Assembly: GCF_001039355.2 (NCBI RefSeq)
Contig: NW_019774624.1
Coordinates: 62,001 to 126,000 of the forward strand
Length of the DNA: 64,000 nt
DNA from: Lingula anatina
Lineage: Eukaryota; Brachiopoda; Lingulata; Lingulida; Lingulidae
Direction: 5' to 3'
Shown here: positions 13,665 to 27,800 of the stretch, piece after piece
Numbering within the stretch: the first letter of the stretch is position 1
Layout: each line of letters begins with the position of its first letter
Notes under the pieces: generated by a model
What the model saw: only the letters and a program-made list of their open reading frames with translations
Database searches by the model: none
Told to the model about the DNA's origin: nothing
Translations under genes and position numbers: made by a program

Positions 13665-16600
13665 GTACGTTTCCTGGTGGCTTGCTCAAATAGAATAATG
13701 CATGAAATGTAAAATTTAATTCAGTGATATTCTTAAATACAAACCTATAGGTTGATACAAACATTGTTTCAGTTATAGTGTGCCTTCACAATGAAATGAT
13801 CCTACTAAGTAACTCTGCAGGGACTCACACTGAATAAAGTAAGATTAACTGAATTACATGCCTCCTTGACCAGCTAGGGAGGGATTAAATTTTGTGTGCG
13901 CTGAGCTTCTGGAAGCTTTTTGAATTCATTTTGAGTTGGAGCTATAAAATATAAGATAGTGAATCACTCTCTAGCTGCTCCAAGATTCTCACGAAGTTGG
14001 ATCGATCAACATAGTATGATGGTTTCATTGGAAACTCGCTTGTAAACAATAAGGCAAATCGAAAAAAAAATGGATTTATGGCCAAGCATGGGGAAAATAA
14101 AGCTTTATCTATGGTTTTAAATTTAAAATTAAAGCATAAACTCTTCAGTTATCACCCTTAGATCTAAAAGCCTATCAGATGTATTAAAAAGTAAAGAGCA
14201 CAAGGAGCCCCTCAGCTATACAAATGAAGAATGCCTCTGTTTGCCTTGTCATATATATATATGTGCTGAATTTGTTTGTTTTTACTGAATTAAAAAATAA
14301 GACAGTAAACTCTAAATTATGATCACACTTGCTCTTGGTGGCTTTGGCATTAAGATTGTTTATGTATCTTTTCTTTGTCATGAAGTACACAGTGGGATAC
14401 CAATTAATTTGTCAAAATTGCATTACTTGAAAAAATTTTCAGCGGTGGATAGGAAATTGTAAAAATGTGTACTAAGCAAAAACTAAAGCTTTTAGAGCTT
14501 ATAATACCGTTGTTTGGACATACAACTTATTTCCCTCTATTTGATTGATCTTTATATCATGTTAGAAACCTCCTTTTTTTAAATGCGGTATTCTGCACAA
14601 TTGATTTAAAGCCTGGAAAGTGATGGGCTATCTGAAATAACAATATGTTAAACCAGTTACCAGATGACTGTGCTATTTTTATCTGCGAGGCAGCGCACCT
14701 GCAATTTCTATTGCAGACACTGGGTTTTCATTTGTGTACTGTATTTTACTTTTTTCTTTTCTTTTTTTCCCCACTTTTTCTTTTACACAAGGCTTTTTAT
14801 TAATTGTAATTGGGTTATTGATAGTTTCGAACCTAATGACTTTTAATGTGTGTATATGTTTGACTTAACGTCAAGTGGTGTTTTTTTAGAAATGGAGTTT
14901 CCATGTGTAAGTGGCTTTGATGATAAGTTTTTTGTTTGGCCATTTAGACAAAGTGATCTTATTGATAAGTCTTTTTCTACCTCTTCATAAAATTTATGTG
15001 CAGATTGAGTGTTTCTGTGTGTTTGTCTATTAATTGAGCTTTTAATAATTATAAGAAATTTTGGCAAGAAATAAGTACCAAAAGCTGTTCAATTAACTAT
15101 GGATAATTAAAACAGCATGGAGTAGGGTCTCTGGAAATGAGAATTTTCCACAGCTATTTTTTCATGTTTCACTGCTTTCACTTTTTTATGAATATGTGAG
15201 GCATTGAAACTAAATGATGGAAACAACAGCACTGTACTCCTTGTAATAAATGTGGTGATTTTACTATGTGGAACCAATATGTGACTCATATATATATATA
15301 TATATATATATATTCATTCATTTGTTCATTATAATTTTCTCCTATGTGTCATTTTTTCCCCTCTAGCATGTACTTGTGTTCTAAAATTGGTGACTGATTT
15401 ACGAAAATGGGATGATTTTATAATATGATGAGAAACCCAATGTCACTTTTTATTTTTGGCCATTTATTTATTTTTTTTGGGTCTGTTTGCTTGTTTCATG
15501 GTTTTGTTTATTTAATTAAAATAAAAAAAAAGAAAAAAGTGTCAACCCATGATTGCATGAGATTTTTTCTAATGGAATATATATATGAGCATATTCATAT
15601 TTAAATCTCAAATCTGTTTTCTTGGAATTGCTTCCTGTTCATTTACAGGTGAACAGTTCCAACGGAACCAAATATGTAGCAAAGTTCGGCAAAAATGTCA
15701 TGATTAAGTTTTCTTGGAAGTAGTGCAATTACAAGTAAAAACTTGAAAAGTGTTCCAATTAAAAGCAGACATTCAGGACAAGTCTGCATATTTTGAGTAT
15801 ATTGCATTTCTCTTTCCCAGTTGGTTGTTTCATGGCATTTTGCATGCATAAATTTTTTTATCTCAGAGAAGGGATTTTATTTTGGAAAAAAAAAACAACG
15901 ACTAGTATACATTATTAAATACCCTGTGCCTTAATGAAGTAAGCGACTAGCAGAGGATACATTTTGTGTGACAAATTTAATGTCAAAAGGGTTGTTACTA
16001 TTTTTAGTAGCACAATTTCTAAAGTGAAGGACCAGGGTTCTTATTGTTTGGTATTGATTAAGTGTAAAACACAGGGGGCTCTAGGGTTACCCGCACGGTT
16101 TGTTTGCACTTGGTCCTGTGCTTTTTATAGCCATACAAACAGGTGCATGTTTTTAAAAAGATTTGCAAGCTTACGGTCTAATCTTTGTACGGGGCTGCCT
16201 GTTATGTCCGCTCTTTTTTCTTCCCCAATGCCCTGGTTTCCCAGGGCCCTCAGATATAGTAATATAATAGTAAAGCAACTGCCAAGCGTGTGAAAGATGG
16301 AGTGAGATTGAATGTGTTGATTGGCTGACTGATTTGTGGAGGGCAGGATTGACAGGGGGTTTGGCCAATGGAAAGACCTGGCCCCACCCCTTTTTTTTAT
16401 CATGTACCAGCATGTTGGGATAACTGTTCATTTTATCAGAAAAGAATGTTGAGTTAGGGTGCCACGTCCAGTGCTGTAACTGTTGGTGACAGGGACAGAA
16501 TTCGGAGATTTTGTTTCTAGTAAGTTCTTGGATCTTATAGTCTAGTTAACATTTATTTGCTGTGTGAACTCAAAAATCAAATGGATTTTTTTAGGTCATC

Positions 16601-19600
16601 TAATGCCAAGTGCTTAATTTTTTTTTATTATGGTATACTAATTAATGGTTTTGTACATGGTTCTTGTTACTACAAGACTATTTTCAACTTATGTTTCATT
16701 ATGAAAAGTGGTGAAAAGTTTTATAAAATGGTGTACATATTGAAGAATGATGCTGGGGTGGATTTTAAAGTGTTGATTTTTTAAAACTCTTTGGTACTTT
16801 TAGATATGTGACATTGAAATATTTCAAATGGACAACTGACAGGAGGGAGGGGACATATAATCTTTTAAGTACTATGATTAAACATGCTATGATTAAACAT
16901 ACTACAAACATTTTGTGGAGCTTTCTTTTCTTAGTGATCTGGGATTTGGTTCCAAAAATCACCTGACTTAAGCGTGAATGGGTGTCAGTATATGATGGAT
17001 GATAGTGGGTAATTCCTTGCGTCATTGGTCTTCATTTGTTTGCTAAGTAGAACAGTATCCCATGTTGAGCCTGGGGAAGGTACCTCTTTGTCTTTATTAG
17101 GTAGTTTAATATTTAAAAGGGGGAGGGGGTATATTATTAATATTTGTGGTGAAAAGTTGCCTATAGTTTTACTAGTAACCATCTGAAAATGTCTGAGATT
17201 TATTATCGTTGATTAAGGAAACTGTTGAAATAAGATTTCTTTTTCTTGTTCAGATGATATAAAACATCTGATATATTTATTTGTTTTATTATTTTTATTA
17301 TTATGCATCATCTCTAACTGACCATAAACCAGTTTATATGTAAAGATTTGCTGTGGTTAGAGGTCTCACTTCCAAAATGAAACATGGCGTGACTTTGTCT
17401 AGACTATGTAGGTGAAACCTTTTGATTTGATTGCGTCAGCTCGTAAAATATGAAATGCCAAAATTTTTGTCCTCTCTGTCCTCCTTCGCAAACATCGTTA
17501 TTGTGTTCAGGATTCTCCCCCATTCTTATAGTGAAATTATGATTGTCAGGGCTCACTTGATTTTTTTTTTTCTTTCTTTTTTTTTAATGATTTGTGACAA
17601 AAAAATCTCACTGATTACTGTCATGTCATACTTACGATTCATCTCTCCTTTAAAGAGAATTATGATGCGTGACAGTAGAGACCAACTTCAGGCTGTTTAA
17701 AGAGATCTTTTTCTGTACTTGATAATATCTATTTTTTTTGGAATAAAAACCATAGCACATGACTGAGGTATTATTGTTCAGGTGTCAGGCAACATCTGTG
17801 TAGCCTGATTTACTGTGAGGGTTAGTCATGCCATCGTATGACAGGTGACTGACCCCAAATCTATTTTCTCAGTAATGGTTTGTTTTTCTGCAAAAATTCA
17901 ACATTGTTATCTGAAAGATAAATGCAGTGGAGGGTATTAGTCTAAAGTGAATGGGGGGGGGAGGGTCTCAGAATAATTAAGAAAATAATAATGGCTGTTC
18001 GTTAGTCATGCCATCGTAAGACAGGTGAGTAACTCCTTATCTATTTTTTCAGTAATGGTTTGTTTTTCTGTGAAGATTCAACATTGTTATCTGAAAGATA
18101 AATGCAATGTAGGGCATTAGTCTAAAGTGAATGGGAGTTGGGGAGGGGGGTTCTCAGGGTGATTAAGAAATAGTAATGGCTGTTCGTTAGTCCTAGATAA
18201 ATTGCCTGATGCACTGTATGAAGATATGTACACATATTTTTTTAAGGGACAGGAACTGCTCTAGCTTATTAGTCCATGTCAAAGGGGGTGGGGATTTCAA
18301 CGAGCCATCCAACCATAAGAATTTTAACGAGCCTTCCAGCCATAAGATAGAACGTCCTCTGCTCCCAGAGGCCATGCAAATGACAGCTGTACTGCTCCCT
18401 GGCTAAACCCTTGATTAAATCTGTATTTTAACACTGAACAATATTTTTTGGCCATAATTGATCATTTCAATGGAAAAAATTTGCTATGTTGAACCCATAT
18501 TGTATTTACAGATGGCCTGGAAAGAACTGCACCATTTCGGCTCTCTGCCCAGGTGTGTATGTCTGATTCCGCTGTGTCTGGTGCCAGTTGTCTCTAAGAG
18601 GACATTGCACTCCACAGGTGGTTTGTGTGGCTTACGCTAAACTCCCATTTACAACCCTAATCCAATATTTATCATTGAAGTTTTTTCAAGTTTTGATTGT
18701 ATTACCTCCCCCTCTCCCCTTCCCCCCTTCCCCATCCCCTGTCTCACCAAAAAACACTACAGGAGCCCCCTCTCTTCATCAGATGTATATACCTGGTGGT
18801 ATAACTAAATGTCTGGTGGAATATTATTTCCCCTTGAATAAATACAAGTCAGAAAAATTGAATTTGTTTTAAACATGCTTTTTAAACTTGTTTTAAACTG
18901 CAAATTGCCCTCTCACACACACACAAACGCACACACACACACACTCTCACATTGAGGATTAGTGGGAAGCAGCACATGACAGAAGTCACATCCCAGTAAA
19001 CTCTACATTAACAAATACAATGAGAATGTGGGCAAGTTATACTGCTATCTGGAAAAGTCATCAAATTCTGGATAAATTATATGGCAAAGATTGTACTTTA
19101 TTCAAATAAATTACCCTCTCTGGCAAGTTCATATTCCTCGGTGATTTGTGACCTGCTTTGCCGAACTGACAGGCGATGGCAGTAAATTCTCGACTGATAA
19201 CTCCAGACTTTTTTGCACTCGAGATATGAGATGACGTTTTTCATTTCCCCTTTATTTGCAAGGTGACAACTGAGCCCTTTTAATGAAGTGTTAAATTGGA
19301 AGCACTCTGGGATTTTGAGAGTTGCTCGACATGCCACTCATGCGCTAAGCAAGCAAACGAATAGGGGGAAAACTAATTTGTTTCATAGGGTTAGGTAAGG
19401 TGTCGAGTTAAGATAATATTATAAAAGGGGTGTAAAAATAACAAGTCATTTAAGGAGCAAAAGAATAAAATGCTAAAATACCTCTGGCACGACATTTTTT
19501 TTCCAGAAAGTAAAAGGATAGAGAGATTTGTGCAAAGGTAAAAATTCTACTTATTGTATGCAGTGGGGATACGATTACGCGGAATGTTTTTGTTGTAAAA

Positions 19601-19902
19601 TCAGCTGAACAAGCTTCCAAAAATAAACTCATCCATGTCAGAAAGTAAACTCAGTTGGGTGCTTTGTGTGCTTTAGGGACGGTTGTGGTATATCACTAAT
19701 CTTTAACATTTTCGAACGTGGTGACGCAAAAATGTTCCACATTATTGATCATTATTTGAACAGCATGCCTTGGAATTTTAAGTCATGTTTGTGTACAAGT
19801 TGGGGCGACTGTACCCTGGGGGTTGCCTGATTAAACTGGGCTCGCAGCAGGCAGGGAGTGTTTTTCTTTTGTTTTACAATGGTGATTGCGTGGGGAGCAT
19901 GG

Positions 19903-19980
<78 letters not shown>

Positions 19981-22900
19981 GAGAACAGTAGGATTACATT
20001 TGTCTTAAACATGCTGCATTTAGATGGCCCACAGAAGGGTTGGCACTATTTGTATGTGAATGCGTCTTAAGCTTATTGAATAATTTCTTCTACTGCCCTG
20101 TATTTTATTTTATTTTATTTTATTTCTATGTTTGCCCCATATTAAATTCAGATATATTTGTCTCAGATATTTAGGCAGGTTTACTCTCAGTATCAAACTA
20201 ACAATCTAGTGGGTTTTCATCATATGAGTCAATATGGCTTGGTTCCAAGAAGTACAAGTTCCAAAAAGTTAACTGAAGTCATCATCATATATAGATAAGT
20301 TATCAATGAATTAATGATTTATAAGTTAATTATTATATTATAAACTAATGAATTAATGGTTATTTTAGTTGAAGCAAATTCTCTTATGCTGTCATAGTAT
20401 ATTGAAAATGATTCTAAATGTGGAAAATATCATCAATTCTGGCTTATTTGTCTCTGTAAATATACAATAAATTTGCATGCTTTTTAGCTAAGCGAAATCA
20501 CCCCATCAAAATTCCCCTTCTGAGAAACTTTAGTGATAAGCATCTCATTTGGCATCTGTTGTTGCCTACTCTGATAAGGCAAAATTCTTGGGTCCTTGTA
20601 TATTTAATTTCCTACTCTATCCAGTAATCAGTAAGTTTTTTTTTTTTCAGGTACTTGATTAATATTTATGAACAAAACTGAAGATAAAATAACCTTGATG
20701 TAAACCTGGTTGCCAGGGAACTGTGCTATATACATTGCCAAAAGTTGATGATTCATAGGTTCTGATTCTTTCCATTTTAGCTGTCTGTATTTTATTATGA
20801 GATACACATGTCTTTTGTTGACATTTTATACCCCTTATACAATGTTAACTTTCCAAAATTGTCGATGAAGTGCTGAAGTTGCATATATGATATATTTGTT
20901 TACAACTTACTGCTTACTGCCTGAATAGGGATGCTTGTCGAGCTTGTTGACTTTTGACTCCCATTTTATTTTCTTTACTTAGTTGAGTAAGAAGTTGCAT
21001 ATCGTTTTTGTTTACCTGTACCTGGCAGGGTTTTTTTGTTGCTTATAATATTGAATTTTGTTCTGTTTTTGTTATATTGATTGGATTATTAAAAGGCATC
21101 AATTTCCATGTATGCAGGTGTCAGTTTTGATATTTGATAGTCTAGACTGTTGGGCACATCGGTCAGATATATACAGCGGTCACCATGGTCTCATTGCTTG
21201 ACCACATACTCCCCAAGTTGTGCCTTTGTCAGCTCTCAACAAGTCCAAGGTAAGAAATAAGGAAAAGTCAAAAAATGACATTTTTCAGCTAAAACAAATT
21301 TTTTACAAATGCCTTTTCAAATTCCCTTGTCATTTTTTGTAGTAGAAAAAAGTATTTCAAGGTAACTGGTCTATTTGGAGGACGCACATGCACTAAAAAT
21401 GGACACCAGTTTTTAGAAAGGTCATTCGTCACTCAGTTTGGAAGGACAACAATTAAATGACATGTTTTAAATTCTGAGAGGCCAAAGTGGTACAGCCAAA
21501 CTGTGTTTTACACCGCTGTATTTGTAAAGGAAATCTCGTTACACAAGTCAACATGGAGAGCGAGCTTCCACTGAGATAACTTGTGGTCACGTTCACACTT
21601 GTATCTCAAAGTCAGTTTGGCCCCATACTGAAGACAATGTTAGGCATGTTGATTCAATGTATCTTACTGGGTTCAAAGTCTGTAGTAAAGCAATCAGACT
21701 TGTTTCTGATGACAATTTTTCTGATTTTTTTTACTTTTCACTGGTCAAAGTTGATTGCAAGATTCGTGATGTGACACTGAATTTTTAGCTGGTAGCTTAG
21801 CAATCTGTTGAGGCTTATTTGAATTTTGCAAAACAAGATTTGTTGCATGGGGTTCATTATTCCATGGCCCTAGGGCCTCATTTGTTATAGAACTTCAAAT
21901 AAAAGATTGTCTATATGTTCACCCAAGATAAGTCAAATAAAATATTGCACCCATGTTATAGCAAGAGAAAAATGGCTACTTTATTTTAATCGACTAATGA
22001 TTTGTGGTGTAACAGTTGAGACCAACTTTCAGTCCAAAACTTTTGTGAAATGTGGGCTCCGACTTAGAATTTGGGGAACCCAGGTGTGATTGAGATGGTT
22101 TTGATAGGGATTTCAGGTAACAAGCCCAGACCTGAAGACCTGGTTTTGTTTGTTTTACTGTTTATAAAGGGTGGCAGGTAAAACAGGGCTGAATCACTGC
22201 CTGGCTGTGGTCAAAGTCAGCTACAGTAAGTTAAGGTTTATCCATGTTTGAGGGATCCTGGGGCAGGTGTTCAGCCCTGATCAAGTATAGTAATGTCGAA
22301 TCTTGTTTAAGTTATAGTTATTGCATGTGAAGTACAGGTATCCATTTTTAGGACCCTGCAGCAGAAATTGAGTCTTTTATTATTTAATTACATATAAGAC
22401 TTTGTGAAAAACAAGTGCTTGCCATGCAAGTGGAATACAAAATTTGACATGTCCTTTTCTGGGGCTTTGAGACACTGCTCCTGGCCCCATGTTTGAATTG
22501 AAGTGTGCAGGATCATTTTATCCATGTTCTGGTCCTATAGTGGATAATGGGGCCATGTGAACCATGGATAGTTAAGTTTACAATGTAGATTTAAGTAGAT
22601 CTGTCTGGGCAGGGACCTGCAGTGGATGGCAGGTAGAAGTATCTGACAGGTGAGTCTGAGAGGATGGCTTTCTCCTCGTAGGGTTTTGAGGGCCCTTTAC
22701 ACACCTTGTGGTATACTTAAACAGTGCAGTCTTTACCAGTTCTGCTGTAATTAATCCTTTTAGCAAGTGCTCCACAATTTGGTTTATTGCTGTTTTGCTA
22801 AGTTAATTAATTGGCCATATCAAGCTTGGAGACCCCGTCTAGGTGAATATCTCAATGATAGCGAGATAATTTGGTTGCTATTCTCTCAGAGTGCATCAGT

Positions 22901-24799
22901 ACAGAGCGTATAGTGCATTAACCACTAGATGTGAGAAGATCTTAATTGGCTGACAGATTTTTTAAAAAATCAAATATGTGTAAAAAAAATTGAAATTAGT
23001 TGTTGCCTTTGGAACATATGAACTGGAAGACTAACCAGGTTGTCTTTTTCTAAGGCATATAGTATTAGCTTTATAATTCACTATCAAATTCACGCTCATC
23101 TCTGCTGGTAATCATTAATAAATACATCACCAAGTCAAACAGTACAGTGTTGCAGGTTTGTCTCCTCCATTGTCCAGTCACTGACCAGAGACAAGGTAGA
23201 AATGCCCAGTAGCCACGTGGGACCACATGTCATGCAAGTTTCTCACTATTGATTTGTGTTCTACATAAAGCCAGGTTATCCGATTGATGTTATTAATGTT
23301 TGAGCATTTTCCCTAACAAAATTATCCTAAGTATGTTTTATGTTTCCCCAAAAGGCAGTTATAAGATTATTTCAAGGGACCCTCATTAATCATTGATACA
23401 AACAACTGCAGGGTTCTGTCGGAGGTTTCCCCATTTAACAGTATTGAAAAAAGTCCATTTGCTTATTAGTTTAGCTTGTGGTCATGCCATTGACCGGGTC
23501 ATCCACCAGGTAAGTTGTCATTAATAAGGGGTTTGTAACTGGATGTTTGTTTTATGCCAGCAGGTATTCCATTTTACATTGCATTGATATATATTTGGCA
23601 TATCATAAGAAATTTAACAGGATTTCATCATCCAGTGAAGGCCATTTGACAAACATTCTCATTTCTGTGACATGGTGTTAAGGATATTTTCAGGTGCTTT
23701 TTATATGTTATCAGGCTGTTGGTTTAGAGTAAGTACCTTTTGATGAAGTTTATGATTGATCCAGATTGAAAAGAATTCTCAAGCTTAGGTAAAAGTGTTG
23801 TGCTGTGTTTTGATAAAAAAAAAGTCATTTCAGTTGCTTGTCTTTAGCACAAATGATGAACTTTACAGAATGTTAGTGAACACTAGTGAATGTTAGCAGT
23901 AGCATAAAAATTTAAAGCCTCTGACTGAATTCATGATTTAAAATGGGAAATTTGGAACATGATTAACATGACCCTTATAAGTATAGTTTACTATAATTTT
24001 TATTATATTTTTAACTATTTATTTATTTATTTTTGTCTGGTGAATGTGGTATTTTAAAATTTTGCTGCATAAGTTGTAAACAATTGCAAATTCATGATTG
24101 CTTACCTAGGCTCATAATATGGGGAAATTGCAGTGAGTACAAACAGATAAAACAGAATTTAAAACAACACCCAGTCAAAATCACCTTTTGCTGGAAGCAT
24201 TTTTCACTAATAAATCACTGCCTTTACCTATAAGTCAAGATAACTGTGTATAAGACATGATAAGTACTGTTTTTGAATACCATCATGGAAGAATTCTTAG
24301 ACAAGCCCCAGCATGAAGCAGTGAGAAGACCTGTTGCATTGCAGAGTAAACACGGGTCTTGAAATAGGATTACTCTCAATTCGTAATGACAGAGAATATG
24401 CAAACATGATTTATTAAGGCTTCAGCCTTGGCGCGCTAAGATACCATCGATTGCAGTTTCCTACCCTGGCTGCTGTATTTCAAGTAGCATGTATAAAAAA
24501 ATATTGCATAAAGAGACATATATGTGCACATGCTGTTTGTGTGAGAGTTGGAGGATATGGTGCATGTTGAGTACATGTGTCTTGAAGTAAAATGAAAAAA
24601 GTAATTTTAATATGCATTATGTATGAATAGAAAGATATTTTTAATGAATGTATGTAAATTACACGCTTAAAGTAAAATATATGTATTAGTATTCAGGAGA
24701 ACAAAAAGTCTCATAAATTTTAGTAGGAAATAAATGCACATGTAGTATATAGGTTATAAGAGTAGTTTTTAATTTATGTGAAAGAGGAAGACATGAGTG

Positions 24800-24851
<52 letters not shown>

Positions 24852-27800
24852 ATAGCAAAAATAGATATATACTAGTGGCAAATAAATACTATAGATTTAC
24901 ACTCTAAACTTTTTTTAAAAAAAATAGCTGTTATGATAACTGGTTTGCTTTATGGTTGAATGATTTGCAAATATCAGGATATCGAACAGATCCAGGGTTG
25001 AATTTTGCTTGAACTGGGAATTCACTTCAGAAAATGATTTTTTTTTCTCTCAGTGTTTCAGGCTAAAAAGAAAAAACAACAAGTATTCCCTCAGGCTTTT
25101 CTACTTGTCGAATCCTTGTTCATGAAATTTTCAAGACCATTTGTATAATAGTATATATACATTTTTTCCAGGAAATTTCCCAGCAATAAGCGACGATCTG
25201 GTGAACTCGTACCACTTGCTCCTGTGTTGCGTAGACTGGTTCTTTGGTAACGCCTTATTAGCAAATCGCCAGGATCTGCTCAGAGGTGATTTTGCAGGTG
25301 AGTCATAGACACATAGGCAGATACTCTAGTTTTTTTGCAAATATTAAAAAAAATTAATAAGGCCTGTTTGAATTCTGTGAATCATTGCATCAGATATGAA
25401 ATGTGTTTTCTGAGTTGGCATAGTTAATCAAAATATCTTTCAATTGGTAACTTTTCTGTTTATATTACAGCAGTTGCATTGGTACCCACAGGTAAAGCAT
25501 TGTGAAAAACTACTGTCCACCCCCCACCCCCACCCCTGAGTTCAGAGATGCCTTCATACTTCCCTATAAGCCATAAGTGAGTTTGCTGGAACCTCTGAAA
25601 CTCAGGGGTTCTTGATCTGCTCCTTGTCACAGGGCACCTGGTAAGAGTGTGTTTGGATGGCAGGAAATCTCAATGAATCAGAACTACAGAAGTTCAGTGT
25701 TCCAAGTTAAGTAGCAGCCTATTGCAGAAGACGTCTCAATGAAAGCAAAAACCTGCCAAATAATCCAAACAGCAGCTTGTATTTTTGTATTGGCAGTGGG
25801 AGCAAAACGTGCTTAACCCTGAAAACATCAGTTTTAGGCACAGTCAACTGAGCAGGGTAACGCGCACACACACATCTGGAAAGCAGCTGAATAGGGGGAG
25901 GGGGGGGACGTTAATGATGTCCGTCTGTAAGAATGTTTGAGTCGGTCATATCCGAACCAGTTTTAAATGCCAGTCTAATGTTTAAAGCCATAATACATCA
26001 ATCTAATGCATGGTGCCATCTCTAAACCAGTCTAAGGTGTGGTAGACCATATGTTTACCTGTGTAATATGTGTTAGGTCATCTCTAAACTGTTCTTGGGT
26101 GAATCTTATGCCATATATACCATCTCTGAACAGCTCTTGACTTAGTATAATGTTTTGGCATCTTCTAAACCAGTCTTGAGTGAATGGATGCATGGATAAT
26201 ATTGGGCCTTGAATGCAGGATATATTGCAGGGTTCACAGTTTTTCATTGAAGCAGAAATTTTTCTGCAGATTGCAATCAACTGCAACTTGCCTGAACTCA
26301 AAACTTTCAATGAGACAGGGATAGGAATTTTCCATTATTTTGAAAGCATTTTCCCGGGTTTTCCAGAGAAGAAAACTGATGCTGGATTTTATAAAGAATA
26401 TTTTTTTTTTTGAAAATGAGAGTTTGGATTCATGTAGGATAATATAGGCTTTTTTTACTCCTTCAAAATCACTATCTCAAGTCTAGTCGCTGGCCATGTG
26501 GAGAATGAACAAAGTGAACGGTGCCTAAAATGTCAGTGTGCACTGCCGGTGTAAGTCCATTTGTGCACCATTGTTGTGAGATTGCTACATTTAGGTAAAT
26601 AGTTCTTATTCAAAGAATGAAGTGGTCTGTAAGCCCAGGGGGATTATGGAATGGTCGAGGGTTGTGTTAAATACGAACCCATTGGGGCAAGTTTTACACT
26701 GCTCTCAATGGGCAATGTTTACATGTTGTGTACTACACTCATAATGTATTTAGACCCCTTGGGGTCTTGTGTCGTCTGAATGGTACAACAGCAGCAGATT
26801 TTTTTGTGAGCTTTGTTTTTGGAGAACAAAGTGCCAAATACAGGAGTGTTTGACTGCGTTTTGCTGGATAAATGAAGAGAAATTTGCATGATTCTTTCTA
26901 GAACAAAAGGTGAAATTTAAACTATGTTTGGAGTTTGGCATACAGACTAGTCCTTTGGGGTTCGTGTAATTGTTGGCTTAGTTGTAATGCGTGGCGGGGT
27001 GAGTATGGAAAATATAGTCATTAAATTGAATTTTTTATCATGAGTGTAATCTTAATTAAGACTGAAATTTTAATTTACTGAACTACTCATGAACAATTTG
27101 CTTTTGTTAAAGCCAAGTTTTCTTAAGACCTGAGTTTACAAAAATCGTGAAAAGTATGAGATTGTAACTGTGGATCAGCTGGGCCATTTCATATAAAAGT
27201 TTAAATCGTAACTTGCTCTATTTAATTATTTGCCGTGAGTGTATCATCCCTAGGATTAGAGTAGATATATCTTGGTCTTGAAATTAAGACAAGCTTTTGG
27301 CTTCTGACTTTTTGAGAAGCAGAAGCCTGGACCAGCTGGGAAACATTTCAAATTAAAGGTCACCTTTCCTGTATTTTACTTGGACCCCTTTGATTCCTCC
27401 TTCCATCTACCTTTCACTTCAAAGATTTGTAAATCCATGGTTTGTTGTACTTTTCATCACCTTCCGTTGTTTTTATGCTTGCTGTAAACTTTCACTTCAA
27501 GTGTGAAATGGTATGTTTTCCATCTTAAATGTTCACAAGAGCTCAGTTGTCAATCAAAATGCTGTGTTTCTACTCCTGAGATCTTTTTTTCCCTCTTGAT
27601 CAAAGCAGAATACTTTTAGTTGTTTAATGCAAGGTTTTGGTTTAACAGTTATTTTCTCCACATAAAGGTGAAGAAATGAGGACTGAACACTAATTGTGTG
27701 GGACTGGGGGGGGGGGGGTAATGAAGGTATTAATGTTGGTCACATGCTTCATCTAACTTATTATATGCATGCAGTGCCAATGTAGCAAGTGAAATTTTGA

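Larger units (their letters stand above)
8062..15401 (+). repeat. Direct duplication, copy B (promoter and exons 1-4)
   Basis: Second copy of the block at 1-7350, offset 8,061 bp at the start and 8,051 bp at the end. It lies immediately upstream of the rest of the gene and continues without a break into intron 4, so it is the copy most simply joined to exons 5-22. It carries a short insertion near 8380-8415 relative to copy A and a shorter poly-G tract near 13246. Confidence 0.95.
15402..25171 (+). other. Intron 4 of the Rb-like gene, single-copy part
   Basis: About 9.8 kb between the end of the duplicated block and exon 5. No convincing exon is seen. It holds a 180-bp two-copy tandem repeat (17821-18188), two short ACGAGCC-type repeats (18298-18349), a long (GT)n tract (19904-19978), a TATTT run (20101-20126) and a (CT)n tract (24805-24849). 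Large first introns are common in this family. Confidence 0.8.

Noticed and set aside
15964-16293. 109-codon frame in intron 4
   Set aside because: No recognisable domain, and an opposite-strand frame of similar length overlaps it; no splice pattern supports an exon.
19752-20012. Frames encoding long His-Thr or Cys-Val runs
   Set aside because: Translation of the (GT)n microsatellite.
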